From a beta proteobacterium AAP51 (GTDB lineage Bacteria; Pseudomonadota; Gammaproteobacteria; Burkholderiales; Burkholderiaceae_C): DNA of 48,157 bases. Under the pieces are notes generated by a model that did not search any database, was not told where the DNA came from, and saw only the letters and a list, made by a program, of their open reading frames with translations. How positions within the stretch are numbered: the stretch's first letter is position 1; every line of letters begins with the position of its first letter. The translations under genes were made by a program, and so were the position numbers. Shown here piece by piece: positions 35,692 to 42,676 of the stretch. The stretch spans positions 1 to 48,157 of the forward strand of contig LJHT01000010.1 of NCBI GenBank assembly GCA_001295905.1, written 5' to 3'.

Positions 35692-37044
35692 TCAAGTCAT
35701 CGCAGTTTCCATGGCGTCAATGCTGTCTCCTGCGGCGCGAAATGTCACCCTATGGGAGGCCAAGACATCACGCAACGCGCGTGCAACCGCCAGAGCAAGC
35801 AGTGGTGGCACGGCATTCCCCACCTGGGTGTACCGCGGGCACTCCTTGGTGCGACGGTCTCCTCCTGTCGTGTACTTGCCCTTGAACACGTACCAATCCG
35901 GGAAGGATTGCAGCCGCGCGTACTCGCGAACGGTGAGGATTCTCGGGTCGCAGTAGTGCAGGATGTCATCAGGTAACGTCGTTACTGTCGGCGCTGGCTC
36001 AGAGGCAGACATCGGGTAGATCCGGTGCTTGCGAAGCTTAAAGCTCTCTCGGTCACGGTCGTTCATCCGAACGCCCTGCCGACAGAAAGTCACGATCTCC
36101 CAGAAACGGCTCCGCACAGCATCGGAGTGCCGAGCGAGCCGCATGCTGTCCATGCGGTCAATGGGCGCTTCCGATCGCATAAGCCTTTGGTACGTGCTCT
36201 TGGGTCGCCTGCCGTCGTACGCCAACTCCTGGAAGCCCTTCGGCGATTCCGGGTCAATGCAATCAATCAGTGGCCAGAAGCCGCCATCGGAACGACGTAG
36301 AGTGAGGTCCCCAATTGCATCCCGTGCGGACACGGTTTCGCCAAGCCCAAGGGACTGCAAAAATGAAGCCCGTTGCGATTCCAGACGCTCGAACACCAAA
36401 GCTGCTCGATTTCCTTTTGCAGCAGGTCTAAGGCGTTCGCGCAGGAGGCCTACGACGATCAAGCGCGACCTCTTCTGCGGCACCCCAAAGCGTGAGGCGT
36501 CTACGATCTCACCCTTGACGTCGTACCCCAGGTCTTCCAGTTCTTGCGTGAGAGTCTCGAAGTAGGAACCACTAACGTCTCCGCGCAGGCGCCGCTCTCC
36601 GGACTTGGCGACCCCATGTGCGACCGCCATACCAGGAACGTTCTCCAATAGAACTGCCGTGGGCTGAACCAGCTTGACAAAGTCAAGGTATCGCTTGAAT
36701 AGCTGGTTCCGCGGGTCATTGGGATTCCTCCGGCCTGCGAAACTAAATCCTTGGCAGGGAGGGCCTCCGGCGACCAAATCGACTGGCTGTTCGCAGAGCG
36801 CGCCGAGCTCCTCGGCGTGCTTGTCCAAGATTTCGTCGATTGCCCAGGCTCGCACCTGCAGCCACTCGTCAGGCCATGCGAAGCGCGAAACGCGGCCGCG
36901 CGGCGCGTCGAGGAAGTTCGCCCTGAAGGTTCTGAACGCCATTGGGTCGCGTTCCACGGCGAACAGCCCCTGTGCGCCAGACCAAGAAAGCCCGAGCGAG
37001 AGCCCGCCGCAACCTGCGAAAAGGTCGATAAATTTGATCGTCAC
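35692..37044 (-). CDS. C5-cytosine DNA methyltransferase
   Basis: This 450-residue enzyme shows the canonical C5-methyltransferase motifs in order: I FIDLFAGCGGLSLGL (5-19), IV GGPPCQGFSFAGRR with the catalytic Cys near 97, VI LLENVPG (132-138), VIII QKRSRLIVVG, and IX-X REYARLQSFPDWYVF with QVGNAVPPLLALAVA. It transfers a methyl group from SAM to C5 of cytosine in double-stranded DNA; the target sequence cannot be read from the protein. The start is GTG at 37044 (MTIKFIDLF), with GAAGAGAAG upstream. It heads a minus-strand operon that continues with the three DptFGH-like genes and vsr. It is therefore the probable source of the self mark for that restriction complex. Confidence 0.92.
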   Translation of the reverse strand: MTIKFIDLFAGCGGLSLGLSWSGAQGLFAVERDPMAFRTFRANFLDAPRGRVSRFAWPDEWLQVRAWAIDEILDKHAEELGALCEQPVDLVAGGPPCQGFSFAGRRNPNDPRNQLFKRYLDFVKLVQPTAVLLENVPGMAVAHGVAKSGERRLRGDVSGSYFETLTQELEDLGYDVKGEIVDASRFGVPQKRSRLIVVGLLRERLRPAAKGNRAALVFERLESQRASFLQSLGLGETVSARDAIGDLTLRRSDGGFWPLIDCIDPESPKGFQELAYDGRRPKSTYQRLMRSEAPIDRMDSMRLARHSDAVRSRFWEIVTFCRQGVRMNDRDRESFKLRKHRIYPMSASEPAPTVTTLPDDILHYCDPRILTVREYARLQSFPDWYVFKGKYTTGGDRRTKECPRYTQVGNAVPPLLALAVARALRDVLASHRVTFRAAGDSIDAMETAMT

Positions 37045-37202
37045 GTCTTCTCTTCGAACTTTTTTGAGCCAAGCGCTCGCTGACTGTTGAAACTATGAGC
37101 CGTACGCGTGGCGCTCGGTGTGCCCCTGGCGCGAACGCCCGTCGCATCGAGCCCTTCTGCCAGTGCCGCATCCAGGCATAAAGCGAGCATAGGCCTTTGG
37201 TA

Positions 37203-37217
37203 GCTCATGGCATGAGC
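37203..37217. promoter_or_regulatory. Palindrome in the leader of the methyltransferase operon
   Basis: GCTCATG and CATGAGC flank a single G, a perfect 7-bp inverted repeat about 160 bp upstream of the methyltransferase start. It lies in the 282-bp gap between the XRE gene and the methyltransferase. Methyltransferase genes are often controlled by such operators, so a role in setting expression is plausible. The rest of the gap shows no convincing gene. Confidence 0.35.
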
Positions 37218-37326
37218 CACCGTGCCGCGCGGTGTGAGTGGCGGGCCCATCGTGAGCGACGGCAGTGCCCGCATCTGATCTACGGTCGCTGCTCCGCGGC
37301 GGTGAACGCGTGAGCGCCAGCGGCCT

Positions 37327-37548
37327 TTAGTCTGCGACATGCTCTACCAATTCCGCGATGGAGCATCCGAAGTAGCTGCAAAGCCTGTCGAGGACGTCAG
37401 TGCCAGTGCTGTAGCCCTTCTGGTTGAGGATCTTCGATAGCGTCGAGCGGTTGATGCCCGTGGCCTCCGACACCTCTTGCAGCGTGATCCGCCGCGAGTC
37501 GCGGAACTGCTTCTTCTCCAGTTGCTCAGCCAGCTTAAATCGAATCAC
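37327..37548 (-). CDS. XRE-family repressor of the mobility module
   Basis: This 73-residue Cro/CI-type protein has a full helix-turn-helix, TLQEVSEATGINRSTLSKIL, at about 22-41, followed by LDRLCSYFGCSIAELVEHV. GTG at 37548 is preceded by AGGACGG. It is divergent from the excisionase-integrase pair 134 bp away, the usual layout for a repressor that holds an integrated element silent. Its gene is also upstream of, and co-directional with, the methyltransferase operon, so it could control that as well. The likely operators are the direct repeats around the integrase promoter. Confidence 0.82.
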   Translation of the reverse strand: MIRFKLAEQLEKKQFRDSRRITLQEVSEATGINRSTLSKILNQKGYSTGTDVLDRLCSYFGCSIAELVEHVAD

Positions 37549-37595
37549 TCAGCCGTCCTAAATCAACGAACGTGGAGAAAAGTCCACAAACGTGC

Positions 37596-37638
37596 TTGAC
37601 AAGCGCCAAGCGTCGATTAATATTCGCACCAAGCGTCG
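37596..37638 (+). promoter_or_regulatory. Sigma70 promoter of the excisionase-integrase genes with direct-repeat operators
   Basis: TTGACA at 37596-37601 and TAATAT at 37618-37623 are separated by 16 bp, a strong sigma70-type pair for an otherwise GC-rich genome. CCAAGCGTCG occurs twice, at 37606-37615 in the spacer and 37629-37638 just past the -10 box, 23 bp apart. These repeats are well placed for a repressor to block polymerase. The adjacent XRE protein is the natural candidate. Transcription would start near 37630, about 50 bp before the excisionase-like gene. Confidence 0.65.
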
Positions 37639-37681
37639 CGAAGACGCCATGTTTGGTGAGTTTGCTCGACAGGAGGGTAGC

Positions 37682-37918
37682 ATGAGCACGACCTATCTGA
37701 CGACCGACGAGTTGTCGGCCAAGATCAAGTACGACGTTCGCACGATCCGCGAGCGGCTGAAGGACAGCGTGCTGCTGGAGGGAACGCACTACGTGCGCCC
37801 GTTCGGCGGTCGCAAGATCCTCTTCGTCTGGGAAGCCATCGAGCGCGACATGCGCCTGGTGTCCACCGACAGCGTGATGGGCCTGCCGATGGCCAACGGG
37901 ACGGTGCTCCATGGCTAA
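37682..37918 (+). CDS. Excisionase-like small DNA-binding protein
   Basis: This 78-residue basic protein begins MSTTYLTTDELSAKIKYDVR and continues with GTHYVRPFGGRKILFVWEAI. That is the winged-helix pattern of MerR/AlpA/Xis-type recombination directionality factors found beside integrases. The start at 37682 is fixed by AGGAGGGTAGC immediately upstream, although the frame is open from 37592. It overlaps the integrase by 8 bp, so the two are co-translated. It probably steers the recombinase towards excision. Confidence 0.78.
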   Translation: MSTTYLTTDELSAKIKYDVRTIRERLKDSVLLEGTHYVRPFGGRKILFVWEAIERDMRLVSTDSVMGLPMANGTVLHG

Positions 37919-39176
37919 GGTCAACGTCCGCAAGGAGACGGGCAAGCTCGTCATCGACTTCACATACCGCGGTGTGCGCTGCCGCGAGCAGACGGCGCTC
38001 GATGACGGTGCAGCCAATCGCAAACGTGTCGAAGCTGTCCTAAAGAAGCTGCGCGATGCCATCGCTGCAGGCAGGTTCGTGTACGGGGAGTTCTTCCCTG
38101 GGAGCGCTCTCGCGGCACGTTTCGACTCGCTGCCAGCCGGCAACCTGGGCGCAGCGGCATCGAAGACACAGACGGAGATTGCTGCGGCTGCTGCTACAGC
38201 AGTCTCGGCCACCCCCACCTTCCGCGACTTCGTCAGCACTTGGCTTGCCGAGCACCAGGTCGAATGGCGCCGGTCGCACATCAAGGTGCTGAACTCGACG
38301 CTGGACGGGCACCTGCTGCCGGCCTTCGGCGACAAGCCCGTCGGGACCATCACCAAGTCCGATGTACTCAACTTCCGCGCCAAGCTGGCCGAGAAGCCCG
38401 GCCGCATCGGCACGAAGCTCAGCGCCAAGCGCATCAACAATGTCCTGGCGGTGATGCGCCAGGTGATGGCCGATGCCGCCGACACGCACCGTTTCACCTC
38501 GCCGTTCTCGAACCTCAAGCCTCTCAAGGTCCGCAAGGTCGACATCCAGCCCTTCACGCTGGAGGAGGTGGATCGGATCCTGAAGACCGTTCGCATGGAC
38601 TGGCGTGACTACCTGCAGGTGAGGATCCTGACCGGCATGCGCACGGGCGAGGTGAACGGCCTGAAGTGGAAGTACGTGGACTTCGAGCGCCGCCTCATCC
38701 TGATTCGCGAGACCTTCGTGCTCGGCGAGGACGAATACACCAAGACGGACAGCAGTCAGAGGGACGTGCAGATGTCTCAGCCCGTGTACGAGGCCCTGAA
38801 GCGCCAGTGGGAGGTCAGCGGCAAGCTGAGCGCGTACGTCTTCTGCAACCGCGAAGGCCACCCGATCGACAACAAGAACTTCAGCGACCGGGTCTGGTAT
38901 CCGCTCCTCAGGCACCTGGGGCTGGCGCAGCGTCGGCCCTACCAGATGCGTCACACGGCGGCGACGCTGTGGCTGGCCTCTGGCGAAAACCCGCAGTGGA
39001 TCTCGAACCAGCTCGGTCATGCAAACAGCCAGATGCTGTTTACGGTGTATGGGAGATTCGTCCCGAACATGACCCGTCAGGACGGCTCGGCCATCGACCG
39101 CCTGCTGGCCACCCGGTTCGCGACGACCAACGTCGCGGCCGCCGAGCCTGCCGCCCCCGCGGCGACCAAGCCGTGA
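37911..39176 (+). CDS. Tyrosine recombinase (integrase) with a DUF3596-type arm-binding domain
   Basis: This is a 421-residue site-specific recombinase. The N-terminus (VIDFTYRGVRCREQTAL) is the arm-type DNA-binding DUF3596 domain. A core-binding SAM-like domain covers about 100-200. The catalytic domain has Arg 244 (GMRTGEVNGLKW), Arg 347-His 348 (YQMRHTAATLW), His 370 (QLGHANSQ) and the nucleophile Tyr 380 (FTVYGRF), so it looks active. It follows the excisionase-like gene. The likely partner attachment site within the window is the tRNA-like fragment at 3.1-3.2 kb with its repeat cluster. The residues after 400 are an Ala/Pro-rich tail. Confidence 0.93.
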   Translation: MAKVNVRKETGKLVIDFTYRGVRCREQTALDDGAANRKRVEAVLKKLRDAIAAGRFVYGEFFPGSALAARFDSLPAGNLGAAASKTQTEIAAAAATAVSATPTFRDFVSTWLAEHQVEWRRSHIKVLNSTLDGHLLPAFGDKPVGTITKSDVLNFRAKLAEKPGRIGTKLSAKRINNVLAVMRQVMADAADTHRFTSPFSNLKPLKVRKVDIQPFTLEEVDRILKTVRMDWRDYLQVRILTGMRTGEVNGLKWKYVDFERRLILIRETFVLGEDEYTKTDSSQRDVQMSQPVYEALKRQWEVSGKLSAYVFCNREGHPIDNKNFSDRVWYPLLRHLGLAQRRPYQMRHTAATLWLASGENPQWISNQLGHANSQMLFTVYGRFVPNMTRQDGSAIDRLLATRFATTNVAAAEPAAPAATKP

Positions 39177-39230
39177 TCACCGGCCCTCCGGCCTGACCGG
39201 CCACTGACCCCTACCGACCCGCGTTTGCGA

Positions 39231-39246
39231 GGTGGCTTCGGCCACC
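39231..39246. terminator. UUCG-capped hairpin after the integrase gene
   Basis: GGTGGC and GCCACC pair around a TTCG tetraloop, an unusually stable small hairpin, 54 bp past the integrase stop. There is no T-run, so it may be a Rho-assisted terminator, an mRNA-protecting structure or a leader element of the small gene starting at 39291. Confidence 0.4.
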
Positions 39247-39290
39247 GCGCTGGGCGAACTCATCCCTTCACTTTCTCAGGAGACACCGAC

Positions 39291-39665
39291 ATGACCGACA
39301 GAGACCCCACCCACCTGGACTACAGCACCTTTCCGCCCGCCATGCTCATGGGCGTTTCGGCGGTAGCCGTGCGGCTGCACGACACCCTGGACAACGCCGC
39401 CGCCGACACCTGGCGCAAGACCTTCGAGGTGTTTGCCAGCAGCCTGCACCTGCAGGTCGAGCAACTGCCTTCCGATGGGCGGGGCATCTGCCTCCATCTC
39501 AGCGGGCCCGGCGGCGTGGACCTGCGCAGCAAAGGGAAGCTCCTGAACTGGCTTGCGCTCAGCCGCGGCGTCCAGTCGGTGCGCGTGCTGGACGCGGCGC
39601 ACGCCAGGGCCAAGGGCCTGACGCTCTTCGTGGACCGCGCGACCACGCTCCTGCTCGCGTCGTGA
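39291..39665 (+). CDS. Small protein, first of three tandem paralogues
   Basis: The 124-residue product starts MTDRDPTHLDYSTFPPAMLM after a CAGGAGACACC ribosome site. Its core has the pattern ICLHLSGPGG, then SKGKLLNWLALSRGVQSVRV. The two following genes repeat this pattern: a hydrophobic strand, a basic or glycine turn, a helix with a conserved Trp-Leu, then a V-x-V/I strand. This suggests one small alpha/beta fold made three times. I recognise no named family. The genes follow the integrase by 115 bp and are on the same strand. Confidence 0.7.
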   Translation: MTDRDPTHLDYSTFPPAMLMGVSAVAVRLHDTLDNAAADTWRKTFEVFASSLHLQVEQLPSDGRGICLHLSGPGGVDLRSKGKLLNWLALSRGVQSVRVLDAAHARAKGLTLFVDRATTLLLAS

Positions 39666-39777
39666 GGCCGGCCATGTGTTGCCCTCGACCCAACCTCCTG
39701 CCGTTCATCCGCGGCCCACCAGCGGACGCTGCCATGTGTTCATCCAGCTTCAACCGGACAACTCAAGGAGATATCGC

Positions 39778-40098
39778 ATGAACGTCCGCATCACTCCCCA
39801 ATCCGATCGCCGCCTCGTGTGGCTTCACATCGGCGCTACCCCGGCCATGGAGCCGCGCGGCGTGCTGCACTTCGTCCGTCGCCTCAACCGCTTCCTGGTC
39901 GGCTCGGGCCTCTTCGCACTGAGCCAGGGCAACGACCGCATCCTCCTGCTCGGCCTGAAGGGGCCTATCACTTCCCAGGACACCGGCCTCGTGATGCTGT
40001 GGCTCTGGCGCCAGCCGCAGGTGGCCACGCTCGGCATCGAGAAGCCCATGCTCCAGGAGATCAAAACTGTTGCGAGGCTGGCCCGTGGCGAGGGCTGA
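39778..40098 (+). CDS. Small protein, second of three tandem paralogues
   Basis: This 106-residue protein begins MNVRITPQSDRRLVWLHIGA and is preceded by AAGGAGATATCGC. The shared core reads ILLLGLKGPITSQDTGLVML, then WLWRQPQVATLGI, matching the layout of its neighbours. It overlaps the next gene by 14 bp. The function is unknown; the strand-helix-strand core and lack of signal peptide suggest a cytoplasmic binding or assembly protein. Confidence 0.7.
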   Translation: MNVRITPQSDRRLVWLHIGATPAMEPRGVLHFVRRLNRFLVGSGLFALSQGNDRILLLGLKGPITSQDTGLVMLWLWRQPQVATLGIEKPMLQEIKTVARLARGEG

Positions 40099-40504
40099 GC
40101 GCAGGGCAGAGGGGCCCGTCGGCTTCAGCGTGGAACTGGATGCGGCGCCCGGCGCCACGATGGCCCGCATCCGGGACCTTGAGCGTGCGATCGAGGACTA
40201 CGCGGAGGCCCACGACCTCGACATCTCCGGTACGCAGCTCAGACTCGACGTACGCGCGAAGGGCCGCCTGATGACGGCTGATGACCAGGTGGCCCTGCTC
40301 GACTGGCTGGTCGACCGGCCAGGCCTGCGCCGGATTCGTCTCGGCGCCCTGAGCGGGGACGGAGGCGTCCAGGCCGGCTACCTCCAGGTGGCGTCTGGAG
40401 ACATGGCGGTGATGGGCGTGACGCTGCTGTACCGGCTCGGGCGGCTGAAGGCCGAGCAGTATCTGCAGATCCTGGGCGGATTCGTCCGGGCGGGCGTGCA
40501 TTGA
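40085..40504 (+). CDS. Small protein, third of three tandem paralogues
   Basis: GTG at 40085, with GAGG upstream and inside the end of the previous gene, gives 139 residues. A TTG at 40070 is an alternative. The core LRLDVRAKGRLMTADDQVAL, then LDWLVDRPGLRRIRLGAL, repeats the pattern of the two upstream proteins. The C-terminus (MGVTLLYRLGRLKAEQYLQI) adds a helical extension absent from the others. The overlap implies coupled translation with the second paralogue. Function unknown. Confidence 0.68.
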   Translation: MARAERRAEGPVGFSVELDAAPGATMARIRDLERAIEDYAEAHDLDISGTQLRLDVRAKGRLMTADDQVALLDWLVDRPGLRRIRLGALSGDGGVQAGYLQVASGDMAVMGVTLLYRLGRLKAEQYLQILGGFVRAGVH

Positions 40505-40531
40505 TGGCCGCCACTGTCGGCTTGTCCGGGG

Positions 40532-40813
40532 TCAGCGCACCTTGCCGCGCGAGCCTGCCTTCGCCGCAGACCGCGCAGCCGGGCGGACTTCTGGCTCGGG
40601 GAACAGCTCGGCAATCGGCACCCCCAGGCTCGTCGCCAGCGCCTCGATCATGGCCAACGTGGGGTTGGCCACGCCAGTCTCGATACGGCTCATGTAGGTG
40701 CGAAACAAGCCGCAGTGCTCGGCCAGGTCCTCCTGAGTGAGGCCGCGGGCCAGACGCAGCTCGCGCACGCGGGCGCCAAAACGGTGCTGAACGGAAGCGG
40801 GGCGGGAAGACAC
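40532..40813 (-). CDS. XRE-family transcriptional regulator
   Basis: This is a 93-residue helix-turn-helix protein from GTG 40813 (MSSRPASVQHRFGARVRELR). The recognition unit is LTQEDLAEHCGLFRTYMSRI, followed by ETGVANPTLAMIEALATSLG and an Ala/Arg tail. The frame is open to another GTG at 40837. The shorter start is preferred because GGAAAG lies upstream and because the palindromic operator at 40820-40833 would otherwise be inside the gene. It is divergent from a lipoprotein gene and probably represses itself and perhaps that gene. Confidence 0.8.
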   Translation of the reverse strand: MSSRPASVQHRFGARVRELRLARGLTQEDLAEHCGLFRTYMSRIETGVANPTLAMIEALATSLGVPIAELFPEPEVRPAARSAAKAGSRGKVR

Positions 40814-40819
40814 CGCCTG

Positions 40820-40859
40820 ACTTTCCAGAAAGTACACTCATTCATACACACACTCATTC
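40820..40859. promoter_or_regulatory. Operator region between the XRE regulator and the lipoprotein gene
   Basis: ACTTTC and GAAAGT flank CA at 40820-40833, a perfect palindrome just upstream of the preferred XRE start. Next to it ACACTCATTC occurs at 40834-40843 and again at 40850-40859, 16 bp apart. Symmetrical ACTTTC-type operators suit dimeric XRE repressors, so autoregulation is the likely function. The direct repeats may be a second binding site or part of the promoter. Confidence 0.5.
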
Positions 40860-40921
40860 GCACATCAGCAGCGGTGGAACGCTGCTCGGACGGGCGTGTG
40901 GCAACACCGAGGGAGATCTTC

Positions 40922-41536
40922 TTGAAGCAGTTCGCGATTCTTTCGGCGGCCGTTGCGGCCGCAGCGCTGGCCGGCTGTGCCAGCACCACGCCCACCGTCG
41001 AGACGACGCCCGGGTATGCCATCTACGACATCAAGGCCGCGCCGGGCGTTACGCACTCCCAGGTGGCCGAGGCGGTGAAGACCTCGCTGCAGAAGAACAT
41101 GAGCGCGGTACAGATCACCAACGCTATCCCGCCGTCGCCGTTGCCGGAGAAGGCGCCGCGCTTCCAACTGGTGTCGCCCTTCAAGGGCTCGAACCTGGCG
41201 GCGCTGGCCGCGGCCTCGGGCCAGAGTCTGCAGGTGCCGACCTGCGAGGGCGCGATCATGACGGCGCAGGCAGGCGACTCGTCGATGCGCAAGTACGGGG
41301 AGGCGACGAGCTTCTTCGCCTGCGTGATGCCGTACCAGGGCGGCTGGTCGCTCAACGTCTACACGACCTTCCGCAAGGCCTCGGGTGCGTTCAACGCGCA
41401 AACGCTGGCAGCGACGCTGATGAAGCCGCTGACGGGGGACTCCAGCCAGTTCATCCCGCGCACCATCAACGGCATGGTCGAGGCCGTGAAGGCCACCGGC
41501 GCTACGGTGACGCTGGTCGAGGCTTTCCCGTCGTGA
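40922..41536 (+). CDS. Putative lipoprotein
   Basis: From TTG 40922, which follows GAGGGAGATC, the 204-residue product starts MKQFAILSAAVAAAALAGCA, a lipoprotein signal with lipobox LAGC and acylated Cys 19. The mature part (VTHSQVAEAVKTSLQKNMSA, then EGAIMTAQAGDSSM) has no named family that I know. The open frame extends to 40715 but lies over the XRE gene. The next lipoprotein gene starts with GTG overlapping this gene's TGA, so the two are one operon. It is probably inner- or outer-membrane anchored and periplasm-facing. Confidence 0.75.
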   Translation: MKQFAILSAAVAAAALAGCASTTPTVETTPGYAIYDIKAAPGVTHSQVAEAVKTSLQKNMSAVQITNAIPPSPLPEKAPRFQLVSPFKGSNLAALAAASGQSLQVPTCEGAIMTAQAGDSSMRKYGEATSFFACVMPYQGGWSLNVYTTFRKASGAFNAQTLAATLMKPLTGDSSQFIPRTINGMVEAVKATGATVTLVEAFPS

Positions 41537-41931
41537 ACGCGCCCGCCATGAAGACGGCGGCTCTGTTGGCCTTGGTGGCGCTGGGGTCGCTCGGATGCAC
41601 ACCGGGGCAGCAGGCCTCGACTGCCGCGCCCGCCACTGCCCCGGACACCAACGCCTTGGCCCAGACCGAGATCTGCGTGACGCAGGATGTACGGGTCGAG
41701 ACGGGCTGCAAGCCGGGCCAGCGCGTCGTGTTCATGCCTTCGCGATTTGGCAACGAGCAGCTGCCGGTCATGTTCGCTTCGATGAATTGCGACCTGCGCT
41801 ATGCGGTGGCCATGACCCACGGCGGGGTGACCTGCATCTTCATCAAGGCGCGGGCGCCACAGTCGGAAGGGCAGGGCGGCGCTTCGGCGACGACACCTGG
41901 GCAGCCGGCCAGCGACGCTGCCGGCAAGTGA
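41533..41931 (+). CDS. Small putative lipoprotein
   Basis: The product is 132 residues from GTG 41533, which overlaps the preceding stop by 4 bp; ATG 41548 is the alternative. The signal (MKTAALLALVALGSLGC) ends in lipobox GSLGC. The mature protein has four further Cys residues (EICVTQDVRVETGCKPG, NCDLRYAVAM, GVTCIFIKA), likely two disulfides, followed by a Gln/Gly/Ala-rich tail. No family is recognised. It appears to work with the upstream lipoprotein. Confidence 0.7.
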   Translation: MNAPAMKTAALLALVALGSLGCTPGQQASTAAPATAPDTNALAQTEICVTQDVRVETGCKPGQRVVFMPSRFGNEQLPVMFASMNCDLRYAVAMTHGGVTCIFIKARAPQSEGQGGASATTPGQPASDAAGK

Positions 41932-41946
41932 AGGACTGGTGACCCG

Positions 41947-42168
41947 ATGACTGGGGCGAGCCCACCTGCTGCCAGCAAGCCCGACGCGCCATCCGGCGTG
42001 GTCGGGCGCAGCAAGACCTTCGGTCCCCTCGGACCGCCTCATCTGGTCGGCAATGCGATCAGGCGGCTCGAGGACGGAGACCAGTTGGTGCCCGTTAGCC
42101 TGGTGCAGTCGGGTCAGGTGGCCGGGTACCGCCTCAGCCACATCCTCGACGACCCGGACGCGGTGTGA
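41947..42168 (+). CDS. Small DUF5397-like protein
   Basis: This 73-residue frame begins MTGASPPAASKPDAPSGVVG after the lipoprotein gene (15-bp gap). It ends with a compact patch, LEDGDQLVPVSLVQSGQVAG then YRLSHILDDPD, that resembles small hypothetical proteins I associate with DUF5397. The first 30 residues look disordered. No clear ribosome site is visible. The family link is from memory and weak. Confidence 0.45.
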   Translation: MTGASPPAASKPDAPSGVVGRSKTFGPLGPPHLVGNAIRRLEDGDQLVPVSLVQSGQVAGYRLSHILDDPDAV

Positions 42169-42190
42169 GACCGGGTGTCGCCGCCGTCGG

Positions 42191-42676
42191 TCACCCCAGC
42201 ACCTGCACCCGGCGTGCGAGCCCGCCTGCGCAGGCGGCCGCCTCGATGCGGCGGCGAAGCTCAGGGGCTGGCGTCCACGTGCCGCCCCGGGCCCTGAAAC
42301 GATCGCTGGCGTCGACGACGCCTGACGGCGCAACGCCGCTGCCCAGTGCCGAAGACAACATTGCATCCAGGCGGGCCACCTGCTGGGCGCCGTAGCGCCG
42401 CGCATCGAGCCGCCCGTCGGCGTCGAACTCGAGCACGTCGAAGTCCACTCGCCGCATACCCAGCACCACGCTGCCCGCCACTTCGACGACCACACTGGCC
42501 AGGCGAACCCGCTGGCCGGCGAAAGCCGGAACACGTGCGGTCGTATCGGGCTGCAGCAGGCGGCGGTATGCGCTCACCGGAAGGCGATGCAGCACATCTT
42601 CGGCGTCGACGAGAAGCAGGCGCGACGACAGGCTCACCGGCGCGCCCCCCCAAGGCAGTTGCCTACGCATCGTCAT
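42191..42676 (-). CDS. Unrecognised protein overlapping the DUF6880-like gene
   Basis: The 161-residue product starts MTMRRQLPWGGAPVSLSSRL at ATG 42676, inside the end of the DUF6880-like gene (14-bp overlap), so translation is coupled. It contains VRLASVVVEVAGSVVLGMRR and FDADGRLDARRYGAQQVARL, suggesting a beta-rich core and a helical end. The frame stays open to 43435, but that stretch lies in another frame of the upstream gene. No family is recognised; it probably acts with its overlapping partner. Confidence 0.65.
   Translation of the reverse strand: MTMRRQLPWGGAPVSLSSRLLLVDAEDVLHRLPVSAYRRLLQPDTTARVPAFAGQRVRLASVVVEVAGSVVLGMRRVDFDVLEFDADGRLDARRYGAQQVARLDAMLSSALGSGVAPSGVVDASDRFRARGGTWTPAPELRRRIEAAACAGGLARRVQVLG

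Noticed and set aside
37041..37340. 99-codon minus-strand frame between the XRE gene and the methyltransferase, its TGA overlapping the methyltransferase GTG by 4 bp
   Set aside because: The overlap is suggestive of coupling, but there is no ribosome site, it overlaps the XRE gene end, and the translation looks like non-coding GC-rich DNA with the palindrome inside it.
40865..42534. Long minus-strand frames opposite the lipoprotein genes
   Set aside because: Both lipoproteins have ribosome sites or coupled starts and clear signal sequences; the opposing frames are GC-rich antisense shadows.
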